Of a DNA stretch of 64,000 nt, positions 44,399 through 52,926 are shown piece after piece. The stretch's first letter is position 1; the number at the start of each line of letters is the position of its first letter. The position numbers and the translations under genes are program-made. The stretch lies in contig CAZKFM010000006.1 in assembly GCA_964552195.1 (NCBI GenBank), positions 109,767 through 173,766 on the forward strand, read 5' to 3'. Under the pieces are notes generated by a model that worked only from the letters and a program-made list of their open reading frames with translations, was not told the DNA's origin and made no database searches. Source of the stretch: CAZKAP01 sp964552195. Its GTDB lineage: Bacteria > Bacteroidota > Bacteroidia > Flavobacteriales > Flavobacteriaceae.

Positions 44399-45747
44399 GA
44401 CTCCGTACTCACTGCAGGCTCGGCCCTACTGTCCAAATCGGACATTTTGAACATAAATACTATAGGCACAATAACTTCGGGATACTCCAAGAAGTTCTGA
44501 AAAAACAGAATTAGAAATAAGTAAATGAAAAGAAACTCAAGGAACAGTTTCTTGAATGATTTCTGTTTATTGACAATTGAACGAATACGGCTAAAAATTA
44601 AAAACAAGAAACCTCCTCCAAGTATAACACCATATTCAAGTAATAAGGAAATTATTGACGAAAATGGTTGATTTCTTGTCCCATCATTAAAGGGAAGTTC
44701 TAATAATGCCCGATTTTGTAGGACAAAAACATTTTCCGAATGATATTTTGTTTGATACCTAAACATACTTGTTAAAAAGTCACTTTGCATAAAGTCACCA
44801 TTAAACATAAATGCAACTCTTGAATTATAACCCCCAGGAGATGTGCCTAACCAAAATACTTTCGGATCACTTTTAAGTGTATTAACTGATACCGCCAAAA
44901 ATGTTATGAACCTTGGAGCCTTAGACACCTTCATTTCATTGGAAATGGCTAGCTCTTCCTTGTAATCATAATTTTGAACTGACTCAATTCCCTGAATTAT
45001 ATTGTTGTTTAAGTACTTTAAATTCTTGTCGTTAACTACTGTAATTACACCAAAAATTATCGCCAATCCTAGGGCCCCTGCTATGATTTGTTTATAGTAC
45101 TTGAGCACTCTACTACTATAAACCCAAATTAAAGCGAGAAAAAACAATATCAATCCTAATCCAAAAAAACCCATTATTCCGCTAATTAAAAAAAAGAAAA
45201 ACAGGCCTATCCGTTTATAACAAATATTATAATAAGCATAAATCAGATTGATAATGGATAAAGAATGTGAACCAAGGCCTGATTTACCATAAAAACCTGT
45301 AAACTCATCATCCAGATTAACCCCAAACGAAACAGAAGAATGCAAATAAAAAATAAATGCGGAAATATTCACAATAAAGAGAATTATACCGCTTACACGC
45401 ATGAAATGATCTAAATTATCTCCATCGCTAACATAACTTGGGGACCAGACCGATCTTACAATAATAAATGTTGGTATAAGAAGATATAGGGAAAATAGAT
45501 AGTTTGGCCAATGAATTCCTTCAATCAAAGCCGAAATCCAACCAAAGAAACTAAAGAGCAATAAAAAGCCTAAATCAGAAATTTTAATCTTTTGTCCAAA
45601 AAAGTATGTAAGGCATAAAACTAGTGGTAAATAAAGAAATAGGAATAAGTTTCTGAATGTCAAATAAGATAACGCCGCTACAATTAGTGCCGTTAGGGTC
45701 AGTTTTTTTATTCTGCCAATTGCTAGCTTTGTTAGGCCTCTTGTCAT
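44395..45747 (-). CDS. Wzy-like polysaccharide polymerase (polytopic membrane protein)
   Basis: A 450-residue protein with about 11-12 helices and a large loop (about 225-335) before the final helices, as in O-antigen polymerases. Similarity is in topology more than in motifs. Codon use is AT-rich compared with the genes downstream. It overlaps the ligase-like gene by 4 bases and has its own promoter upstream. Together with the adjacent gene it gives one polymerase and one ligase candidate. Confidence 0.75.
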   Translation of the reverse strand: MTRGLTKLAIGRIKKLTLTALIVAALSYLTFRNLFLFLYLPLVLCLTYFFGQKIKISDLGFLLLFSFFGWISALIEGIHWPNYLFSLYLLIPTFIIVRSVWSPSYVSDGDNLDHFMRVSGIILFIVNISAFIFYLHSSVSFGVNLDDEFTGFYGKSGLGSHSLSIINLIYAYYNICYKRIGLFFFFLISGIMGFFGLGLILFFLALIWVYSSRVLKYYKQIIAGALGLAIIFGVITVVNDKNLKYLNNNIIQGIESVQNYDYKEELAISNEMKVSKAPRFITFLAVSVNTLKSDPKVFWLGTSPGGYNSRVAFMFNGDFMQSDFLTSMFRYQTKYHSENVFVLQNRALLELPFNDGTRNQPFSSIISLLLEYGVILGGGFLFLIFSRIRSIVNKQKSFKKLFLEFLFIYLFLILFFQNFLEYPEVIVPIVFMFKMSDLDSRAEPAVSTES

Positions 45748-45800
45748 TCGGTGATTTCTCTATTCATTAGATTGGGATTCTTATAGCTCTTTCCAGACTT

Positions 45801-45831
45801 CAAAGTGAATCTATCACTTATTGACAATCAA
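45801..45831 (-). promoter_or_regulatory. Probable internal promoter in the polysaccharide locus
   Basis: On the minus strand TTG (45831-45829), 20 bases, then TCACTTTG (45808-45801), one mismatch to TAnnTTTG. It lies in the 122-base gap between the sulfotransferase stop and the Wzy-like start, the longest gap within the locus, and would give a leader of about 50 bases. Confidence 0.5.
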
Positions 45832-45869
45832 CAAATAGTAATGTCGAAATCGAAGGTCTTTCTGGCGGG

Positions 45870-46769
45870 TTAGTCTTTCCATTCGCTCAGATCCTTATTG
45901 AGGAGTTTTTCAAGCTTATCCGTTTCAAGTACATAATAATCAACAAGATATTTTCTTTCCTCATCATTCATTGGTTCAAATCCCCCCTTCAGATTTTTTA
46001 ACGTTATTAAATTCAAAAAAAACAACTTTAACTTATATTTTGAATTGTACGAGATCGTACGGTCTACAACATTCTTGAGGAGCCACCTTCTTGCTTTTGA
46101 ATCATTGAATATTATATTTCTAATTAAAGGGAAGCGTAGTGAGCCGGTTTTGTTCAGAACTTCAAAACTTGGTCGAAAATCCAATGAAACTCCTAGAAAG
46201 GAGTACAGCTCCATCATCACCTTTTCGGGCTCGTTTGCCACCTCTTCATAAAGTCCAACAAAAATCTTTTCTTTATCAAAATAATTATAGATTGAACTAA
46301 TTTGTTTATGATAAAGACCATGGCTTGCATAAGTCTTGTTAGATAGCTCCTTTAAATTCTCGCTTTTGATCATTTCTTTTTCATCCTTTAGAGCCTGTAA
46401 AAACGATCTATTTTCTAGATTCTGCTTCCTGAAATACAAGTATGCAGAATAGGCCCGGTCAATTGGGTTTCTTAAGATAATGACAATCTTAGCATCTGGA
46501 TTATATTCAGCTATTCTTTTTATCGCAGATTCAAAATACATATAGTTAACACAGCCATTAAGCATTATTCTCTCTCCACTGTAATATGGACGATATAAAC
46601 CTTCTAGCCACTCGATACCCTTAATATATAAATCGTCGTCAATGAAAAAAGGGGTGTCTTTTACAGAATCTGGACCACATATATCTGGATGCTGCGCCAT
46701 CCAGTCATAAACAGATGTGGTTGCAGACTTTTGTGCCCCAACCAAGAAAACGTTTGGTTTTAATCGCAT
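45870..46769 (-). CDS. Sulfotransferase (PAPS-dependent)
   Basis: A 299-residue cytosolic sulfotransferase. The 5'-phosphosulfate loop is GAQKSATTSVYDW (11-23) and the 3'-phosphate site is RNPIDRAYSAY (100-110), both intact. In a polysaccharide operon it should sulfate the repeat unit or a donor sugar, a trait of marine bacteria. AT-rich; lies 7 bases after the flippase gene. Confidence 0.9.
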   Translation of the reverse strand: MRLKPNVFLVGAQKSATTSVYDWMAQHPDICGPDSVKDTPFFIDDDLYIKGIEWLEGLYRPYYSGERIMLNGCVNYMYFESAIKRIAEYNPDAKIVIILRNPIDRAYSAYLYFRKQNLENRSFLQALKDEKEMIKSENLKELSNKTYASHGLYHKQISSIYNYFDKEKIFVGLYEEVANEPEKVMMELYSFLGVSLDFRPSFEVLNKTGSLRFPLIRNIIFNDSKARRWLLKNVVDRTISYNSKYKLKLFFLNLITLKNLKGGFEPMNDEERKYLVDYYVLETDKLEKLLNKDLSEWKD

Positions 46770-46776
46770 AGGCAGC

Positions 46777-48108
46777 TTAACTTTTTAAATGTGACTTTAA
46801 TGGATTGGTTAAGTATGATATCAGATTTAGGCGTCTATGAACTAGAATGGCGCCGGCTACGTTCCAGGCCAATACACTACATACGGTCGCAATTGCCACT
46901 CCATACGTGCCGTAAGGCTTCACTAATATTAATCCTAGTACTAAATTAATTGCTAGACCTAAAACGAGTATGGTCAGATGATCCTTTTGGTGCCCTGTCA
47001 TATCTAGAATAGTTCCTGTTGATCCTAAAAAACAATTAATTAGCTGGCCACAACCAATTATAGCAAGTAAATCCACTGTTTCTGTATATTCTTTACCAAT
47101 GAATGCTAAAACGACATCGCCAAAAACAAGAACGAATATGAAAGAAATAGTGGCAATCAAACTACTCCCCGCTGTTGAAATTGAAATGAGTCTTTGCAAC
47201 TCCTTAAACTTGGCACCATAATAGAATTGAGAAATCTTTGGTGCTAAAATCGAGTTGATGGCTTCTAGGTTTAAACCAATGAGCAAACCCAACCTGAATA
47301 CTACATCGTAAGTGCCAACGTCGGTTGCTGGACGATAAATCCCCAAAATTATTCGATCCGACCAAGTCAATAAAATAAAGACCATTGACGAGAACAGTAT
47401 CGGATTGGATTGTTTTACAAACTCTTTAAAGTCAATTCTTGTGGACACAATTTTAGGGAAATAGCCTAGTCCTGAAAGGATAAAAAAAGCAACTAAAAAC
47501 ATAAAAGCAATTGCAGCGAAATGCGCCTTCATCGGCAATAGTTCTCCTGAAAAACCCATGCAAGAAAAAACCGCCAAAAGAATAAGACTAAAGAAAAACC
47601 GACCAGGTGAATTAAGAATAGCGAACAATACATTCTTCCTTAAGCCTCTGAAAAATGCTGATAAAATAAGGGTTGCTGACCAAAGTGGAATAGTTAGACC
47701 CGCCCAAAAGATGTAAGCTTCTAATTTAGGGTCATTAAAGATTTGTCTGGCCACAAAACCACATTGAGAAATTAAGAATATAGTCAACAAAGATGAGATG
47801 AGCATGGACCAGGCAAGCACTTTATAAATATGCCCGTGCAAATCCGATTTACTATAATTCTCAGAAGCGGTAAGTCTCGTTAGGGTGATATCCCAGCCAC
47901 ATTTTCCCAACACGGAAAAAATCATTAAAACTGAAAACCCTAGTGTGATATGCCCGTAGACTTGAGCACCAAACTCTCTCGAAATTAGCACAGTAAACAC
48001 ATATCCCAAGATCAGTCCAAGAACACGAAGGAAAATAAAAGTGCCCGACTTTCTTACAACTTCTTGTAGGTCCGAATCATTTCCGATTATTTTCTCAAAA
48101 CTGATCAT
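46777..48108 (-). CDS. Wzx-type oligosaccharide flippase
   Basis: A 443-residue membrane protein with about 12-14 helices and the N-terminal pattern SGTFIFLRVLGLILGYVFTVLISREFGAQVYG of Wzx/MATE-like exporters. It should flip the undecaprenyl-linked repeat unit outward. AT-rich, between the small lipoprotein and sulfotransferase genes. Confidence 0.9.
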   Translation of the reverse strand: MISFEKIIGNDSDLQEVVRKSGTFIFLRVLGLILGYVFTVLISREFGAQVYGHITLGFSVLMIFSVLGKCGWDITLTRLTASENYSKSDLHGHIYKVLAWSMLISSLLTIFLISQCGFVARQIFNDPKLEAYIFWAGLTIPLWSATLILSAFFRGLRKNVLFAILNSPGRFFFSLILLAVFSCMGFSGELLPMKAHFAAIAFMFLVAFFILSGLGYFPKIVSTRIDFKEFVKQSNPILFSSMVFILLTWSDRIILGIYRPATDVGTYDVVFRLGLLIGLNLEAINSILAPKISQFYYGAKFKELQRLISISTAGSSLIATISFIFVLVFGDVVLAFIGKEYTETVDLLAIIGCGQLINCFLGSTGTILDMTGHQKDHLTILVLGLAINLVLGLILVKPYGTYGVAIATVCSVLAWNVAGAILVHRRLNLISYLTNPLKSHLKS

Positions 48109-48141
48109 GCACGTTTGACTACATAATTGATCTACAAAGCC

Positions 48142-48636
48142 CTACTTAATGCGTACACTGTCTAGTCGAAGGGAAAATAGTCTTTTGTATCCGAAATCAG
48201 TTTTTTGGGCAAGACCGTATTGAATTTTTTGAAAATAGTCATATTGTGAACTAAACCTGCGGGAAAATACTAACTCTTCCCCATACAAAATGATTTTGTT
48301 AGTATCATAGCTTAAAAAACGGCCCTCTTTCTCAGTTGAATTATCTGTATAGGCATGCACAAAAAATCTATGGCCCTTTGAGTACAAATCTGGCTGCGAT
48401 GTATTCAGGTAAATATCTAACTTACAAGATGTGTCATTAACTTTCACAATCCTAAAGTCCGTAATTATTAAACTTAGTGTGTCATTAATATAATCATAGT
48501 CAAGGATCCGAATTCCATCCCGGGAAGAGGCCGTTCGTGTAATATTTTTATTAGCATTTACATGACTATTCCCTCCTTGACAGGAATAAAAAAACGAGAC
48601 AAGGCCAATACCTAAATTAAGCGCATAAATTCGCAT
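48142..48636 (-). CDS. Hypothetical lipoprotein of the polysaccharide locus
   Basis: A 164-residue protein with a hydrophobic start and a lipobox-like FFYSC (C19). The rest is beta-rich (ILDYDYINDTLSLIITDFRIVKVNDTSCKLDIYLN) without recognised motifs. It lies between the Wzz-like and flippase genes, so an envelope role in glycan assembly is plausible but not shown. Confidence 0.6.
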   Translation of the reverse strand: MRIYALNLGIGLVSFFYSCQGGNSHVNANKNITRTASSRDGIRILDYDYINDTLSLIITDFRIVKVNDTSCKLDIYLNTSQPDLYSKGHRFFVHAYTDNSTEKEGRFLSYDTNKIILYGEELVFSRRFSSQYDYFQKIQYGLAQKTDFGYKRLFSLRLDSVRIK

Positions 48637-48655
48637 ATCGATTATCTCTACAAGG

Positions 48656-49672
48656 CTATGCGTTTGTTACCTGCTGATCTAATACTGTTATTTTCCTGTT
48701 CATGATCTTTATACCATGAATTATGAAAAATATGAGGTAGAAAAACAGGGGCAGAATAAAATATGCATTCGAAAACAGTCGCAATTCCCGCTTTTTTATT
48801 TTGCCTAAAGAAATAATTGAAATCGGCTCTTTCCTCCTTTCAAGCTCAATATTCTTCATCTCGGTATTGGCTAGTATTTCGTTTTTTAGTGTCAGCAGGC
48901 CCTTTACATCAATCTTCTCTTCCTGCTGACCTAAAACAATCTGTCCTGATTCAAGAGATTGGGTGTTCAATAACTGTTCTGTATAGTTCAATATTAAATT
49001 ATCGATTTGAGTGACCAGATTATCATTTGTCTTGATCCGCCTTTCTGCATTTATATTTAATGCTTCTACCAATTCAGAATAATAAACATTTTTGTTAATG
49101 TAATCTAGTATGATCTCTGTCTGTTCCTCGGCTATTCTTGATGGACTCTTAAGTTCAAATACAATCCTTCGATTTAGAGAACTACTACGCGAAATTTCAG
49201 CCTTTACCAAATCGATTATGTAGGCGTCGTCTTTAAAACTCTCTAGCATCTCCAGAAAATTTTTTTCATCCTCGAGATCAGCCTTCTTCAGCCGTTCACC
49301 AATGTCTTCAATTCTAATATTCTTGATCTCTAGATCTTCGATATTAATGCCGAGCTCTGCAAAATATATAGAGTCTTTCGTTTTTAGGTTGCTTTCAATC
49401 TCAGAGATTTTATCTCTAAGATAACCCTCACTCTCCACATTAGGCTGAACAATAACATCTCTCTGGTAACGAGCAATTATTGCAAAATTCCAAAGAAAGC
49501 CTAAAATCATACCAATAAGGCCAATGATCAAAAGAACTACTACCTTTTTCACAATAAACCTGTAAAACAAAAGCAGATTGAAGCCTATTCTCCTAATAAA
49601 AAGTAGAAATAAATCAAGAATCTGCCCCAAATCCACCTCATCCGGCTGCGGTTTTTTCGTTTCTTCTGCCAT
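48656..49672 (-). CDS. Wzz-like chain-length determinant protein
   Basis: A 338-residue protein with two membrane helices (about 44-66 and 300-322) enclosing a long helical, coiled-coil periplasmic domain, the topology of Wzz/polysaccharide co-polymerases. A basic-acidic cytoplasmic N-tail (KKPQPDEVDLGQ) is present. There is no tyrosine kinase domain and none in the window. It is 6 bases after the DUF6909 gene. Confidence 0.8.
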   Translation of the reverse strand: MAEETKKPQPDEVDLGQILDLFLLFIRRIGFNLLLFYRFIVKKVVVLLIIGLIGMILGFLWNFAIIARYQRDVIVQPNVESEGYLRDKISEIESNLKTKDSIYFAELGINIEDLEIKNIRIEDIGERLKKADLEDEKNFLEMLESFKDDAYIIDLVKAEISRSSSLNRRIVFELKSPSRIAEEQTEIILDYINKNVYYSELVEALNINAERRIKTNDNLVTQIDNLILNYTEQLLNTQSLESGQIVLGQQEEKIDVKGLLTLKNEILANTEMKNIELERRKEPISIISLGKIKKRELRLFSNAYFILPLFFYLIFFIIHGIKIMNRKITVLDQQVTNA

Positions 49673-49678
49673 ATCGTT

Positions 49679-51373
49679 TTAAGCGCTAAACGTTTGTCTG
49701 AGTATACGGTCCGTAATCAAATACGTCGGTTTTACCCCGGTGGTCCCCAGTCCGCCGGATGCCAGAGTACTCCCTGTTTCCAGGGGGTTATCTGAAGCAT
49801 AGTAGGCATACCGGAGCACCACATCCGGGCTGATATTCTTCCGGATTCTAGCCGCTGCCTGTATGGCCTTCTGATAGTGTACCCCTTCCATTTCCAGGCC
49901 GATCACATCCCAGGTAGACTCGTGGAAAAACCTCAGTAAATCTTTGTTCTGCAGCGAAGTCCCCAATACGGTAACCATGCTGCCTTCTACCACATTGAGC
50001 CCCATACCCCCGAAATCTTGAGCCCTAAGGGCATTATCGAACGGGTAGTTGTCGGCCGTGCCTTCGAATATATGTGCACTCGGGATCATCAGATCCCCCT
50101 TGCCGCCCTGCAGTATGCCTGCTTTTCCCATGATCGAGATGGAACAGACGTTCAGGTAATGCTTCCCGGATCCGGTCAAATAAGGCTTCAGGAGCTCGTC
50201 CATAGTTTCATAAGCCTGCTCCCCGAATGCATAATCCATTACAAATATAACCGGTTTGCCAGCGTCAGAATTTCCGTCGGAAACCGGATATGAACAGTTT
50301 TTATTAACAATTTGGGCGGTGTCGAAGAGCTGAACATCGATGTTCGCCCCCGAGGTGTCGTCCACTTCAACCATGCCGTTTTCCAGGGCAAAAGATCTGA
50401 CGATCTGCCGAATCTCCTCATTCTCTTCCCGGCTGAGTTCCTCGTAGATCTCGAGCTCATCCTCGACATCGGGGTAGCGATCGGACAGCGCGAGGCGGGC
50501 GAAGAGGGAATTCATCACGCTGTGCAAGTTGGCACTTATAATATGCAAGGGTCTTGTTATCAGACCCCGTTCGAAAAGCACCTCTTTGATCCGGCTGGCC
50601 CAGCGCTCACCGTGTATATGATGCCCCAATCGCTCCCTGAGCAGGGGACTAAATTTGATGGTACGCTTGGCACCTTCGTCTTCCTCTTCGATGGCCAGTC
50701 TGCCCAGTTCGTAGATTATGGTCAGCAGCCGGTCGGGTTCTCCAGGGGTAGAGAAGCGCTCGCTGGCTTCACGAACCTCACGGTATGTCCTTCCCAGTAA
50801 CTGGGCCGCATGCACATAGGCCACTTCCCGTTCCGACTCCTTGGGTTTTTTGATGTTGAGGTATTGCCTCAATTTTTCCCAGTCCCGGACCGTGGAACGG
50901 CCTTCGGGGCTGTAGGCCCGGGCACAGATCTTCTCCGATTCGATGAACAGAAAGGTCAGGTGCGTGAGTATATCGTATATATCGGAACGCCCGCGGGTGA
51001 TCTCAATATTCATTTGCTTGTCGTCTATGCGGTAGCAGTTTCGTCTACGCTTAGGGGGTACTATGGGTTCCAGGTGGGAATCGGAGTATCCTTCGTCTGA
51101 GGTGAGATTAATGTACTGGCAACTCTCAATTCCCCGCGGCAGGCGTTCCATCACATAGGCCAGTCCATTGAGCTCTGCCTTCTCCTCGGCTATGGAACCG
51201 TAAATCTCCGGGCGGAGGGTAAGCAGGGCGTTCTTGAGGGCCTGTCCGGAGACCCCGGAAGGCTTGTAGAATCCGCGATTCAACAGGTGCCGCATGGTGA
51301 TGTACAGGCGCTCTATGGCGTTGGTGGACTCCTGGGCTCGGGTCGTTCCGGCGATTTGTAATATAAGACTCAC
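49679..51373 (-). CDS. DUF6909 family protein with a nucleoside-phosphorylase-like C-terminal half
   Basis: A 564-residue soluble protein. The N-terminal 300 residues are helical and charged and not recognised. The C-terminal half has features of the nucleoside phosphorylase/nucleosidase superfamily: GKAGILQGGKGDLMIPSAHI (about 416-435), and GLEMEGVHYQKAI (about 492-504), which matches the ME dipeptide whose Glu contacts ribose in that superfamily. The DUF name fits Bacteroidota annotation; the fold assignment is my inference. It lies 49 bases after the GH3 gene and 6 before Wzz. It may be unrelated to polysaccharides. Confidence 0.7.
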   Translation of the reverse strand: MSLILQIAGTTRAQESTNAIERLYITMRHLLNRGFYKPSGVSGQALKNALLTLRPEIYGSIAEEKAELNGLAYVMERLPRGIESCQYINLTSDEGYSDSHLEPIVPPKRRRNCYRIDDKQMNIEITRGRSDIYDILTHLTFLFIESEKICARAYSPEGRSTVRDWEKLRQYLNIKKPKESEREVAYVHAAQLLGRTYREVREASERFSTPGEPDRLLTIIYELGRLAIEEEDEGAKRTIKFSPLLRERLGHHIHGERWASRIKEVLFERGLITRPLHIISANLHSVMNSLFARLALSDRYPDVEDELEIYEELSREENEEIRQIVRSFALENGMVEVDDTSGANIDVQLFDTAQIVNKNCSYPVSDGNSDAGKPVIFVMDYAFGEQAYETMDELLKPYLTGSGKHYLNVCSISIMGKAGILQGGKGDLMIPSAHIFEGTADNYPFDNALRAQDFGGMGLNVVEGSMVTVLGTSLQNKDLLRFFHESTWDVIGLEMEGVHYQKAIQAAARIRKNISPDVVLRYAYYASDNPLETGSTLASGGLGTTGVKPTYLITDRILRQTFSA

Positions 51374-51422
51374 TTCCGGTAATTTATCGGGACGGGGTTC
51401 CGTCCGGATTCATTGCTTGGTA

Positions 51423-52919
51423 TCAAAGATACGGCTGAAGGCCATCTGCCAGGTCCCGATCGTTGGAAAGTCGCTTCACCTTGTTCTGCCCGCCCAGTTT
51501 ACCAACCGACTTCATGTACCGTTCGAAGCCTCCTTTGGGGACCACAGTAATTTTAAGGGGCTGCAGAATCTTGCCCTCGATCAGGTCGCGGTAATAGCTG
51601 TTCTGATTCTGCATGCTCCGGTCCAATTCGGCTGCGAACCGATTCTGATCTGAGGGAAGGGTCTCGAATTCGATAAACCATTCGTGATAGGGCAACTCGC
51701 CCTCAACAGGATTAACCATGGGCGCCACGCTGAATTCGTTCACGGCACAGGGCTCCAGAGCCACGGCATCCTGCAGGGCCTGTTCCACCTCCTTGGCGAT
51801 CACGTGTTCGCCAAAGGCGCTGATAAAGTGCTTTACCCGACCAGACACCACCACTTTATACGGATTCAGGGATACGAATCGCACGGTATCGCCCAGGTCG
51901 TACCCCCAAAGTCCTGCGCTGGTGGACAGCATCATGGCGTAATCGACTCCTTGCTCTACCTCCCCTATGGTCAGGCGGGGAGCATCGGGACTTCCATAGT
52001 CTTTTAGGGGAACGAACTCATAGAATATCCCCGCGTCCAGCAGCAGCAGTAATCCATCGTTTTGCAATTCGTCCTGATAGGCGAAAAAGCCCTCGCTGGC
52101 CGGAAAGATCTCAATGCTGTTGACATGCCCGCCCAAGAGCTCCTCGAAACGGGTGCGGTAGGGTTCGTAATTGACCCCCCCATATACCAGGAGGGACAGG
52201 TTGGGAAAGATCTCCTTCATGGTTCTGCCTCCACTGCGCTCCTGTAACCGCTCGAAATACATCTGCAGCCACGATGGAATACCGGCAATCACGCGCATGT
52301 CCTGCTCCATGGTCTCGTCCACCACCCGCTCTACCTTGGTTTCCCAGTCTTCGATGCAATTGGTTTCCCAGCTCGGAAGCCGGTTGCGCTGCAGATAAGA
52401 AGGAACATAGTGGGCGGATATGCCGGAAAGCCGTCCGTACTGTATGCCTCCTCTCTCTTCCAGCACCGGGCTCCCCTGCAGGAAGATCATCTTCCCGTTT
52501 ACGAAGGAGGCACTGCCGGATCGGAGTATATGGGTCAACAGGGCATCCCTGGAGGCCTTAACCTGCTCCTTCATGGATTCAGCTGTGATGGGTATAAACT
52601 TCGAACCTGATGTGGTCCCCGAAGTCTTGGCGAAATAACGGGGCCTTCCCGGCCAGAGCACATCACTTTCTCCTGAGATGATGCGATCGACGTAAGGTCT
52701 GAGTCCCTCGTAGTCCCGTAAGGGAACCTGTTGCCTGAATTCTGAGTAGTTCTTGACCGAATCGAAACCGTGATCCCTACCAAACCTCGTTTCACGGCCC
52801 TTGGATACCAGGTAATCAAACGTCTGTTGCTGAGCTGGTTTAGGGTGAAGCTTCCACCTTTGGTTTGCGCGGTTCACATTAGCAGCAAATAGCTTCGCCG
52901 CCAACTCTTTGATCGTCAT
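51423..52919 (-). CDS. GH3 auxin-responsive-promoter family protein (acyl-adenylating enzyme)
   Basis: A 498-residue member of the GH3 branch of the ANL superfamily, which activates a carboxylic acid with ATP and joins it to an amino acid or amine. Visible motifs include the P-loop-like KTSGTTSGSKFIPIT, YGGVNYEPY, and FPASEGFFAYQD. In plants these enzymes make amino-acid conjugates of hormones; the bacterial substrate is unknown. It lies 7 bases after the M23 peptidase gene. Confidence 0.88.
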   Translation of the reverse strand: MTIKELAAKLFAANVNRANQRWKLHPKPAQQQTFDYLVSKGRETRFGRDHGFDSVKNYSEFRQQVPLRDYEGLRPYVDRIISGESDVLWPGRPRYFAKTSGTTSGSKFIPITAESMKEQVKASRDALLTHILRSGSASFVNGKMIFLQGSPVLEERGGIQYGRLSGISAHYVPSYLQRNRLPSWETNCIEDWETKVERVVDETMEQDMRVIAGIPSWLQMYFERLQERSGGRTMKEIFPNLSLLVYGGVNYEPYRTRFEELLGGHVNSIEIFPASEGFFAYQDELQNDGLLLLLDAGIFYEFVPLKDYGSPDAPRLTIGEVEQGVDYAMMLSTSAGLWGYDLGDTVRFVSLNPYKVVVSGRVKHFISAFGEHVIAKEVEQALQDAVALEPCAVNEFSVAPMVNPVEGELPYHEWFIEFETLPSDQNRFAAELDRSMQNQNSYYRDLIEGKILQPLKITVVPKGGFERYMKSVGKLGGQNKVKRLSNDRDLADGLQPYL

Positions 52920-52926
52920 TCCTTAC

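Noticed and set aside
38790..49672. Mobile element or prophage around the AT-rich polysaccharide genes
   Set aside because: No transposase, integrase, flanking repeats or phage structural genes were seen; composition alone suggests recombination rather than an element.
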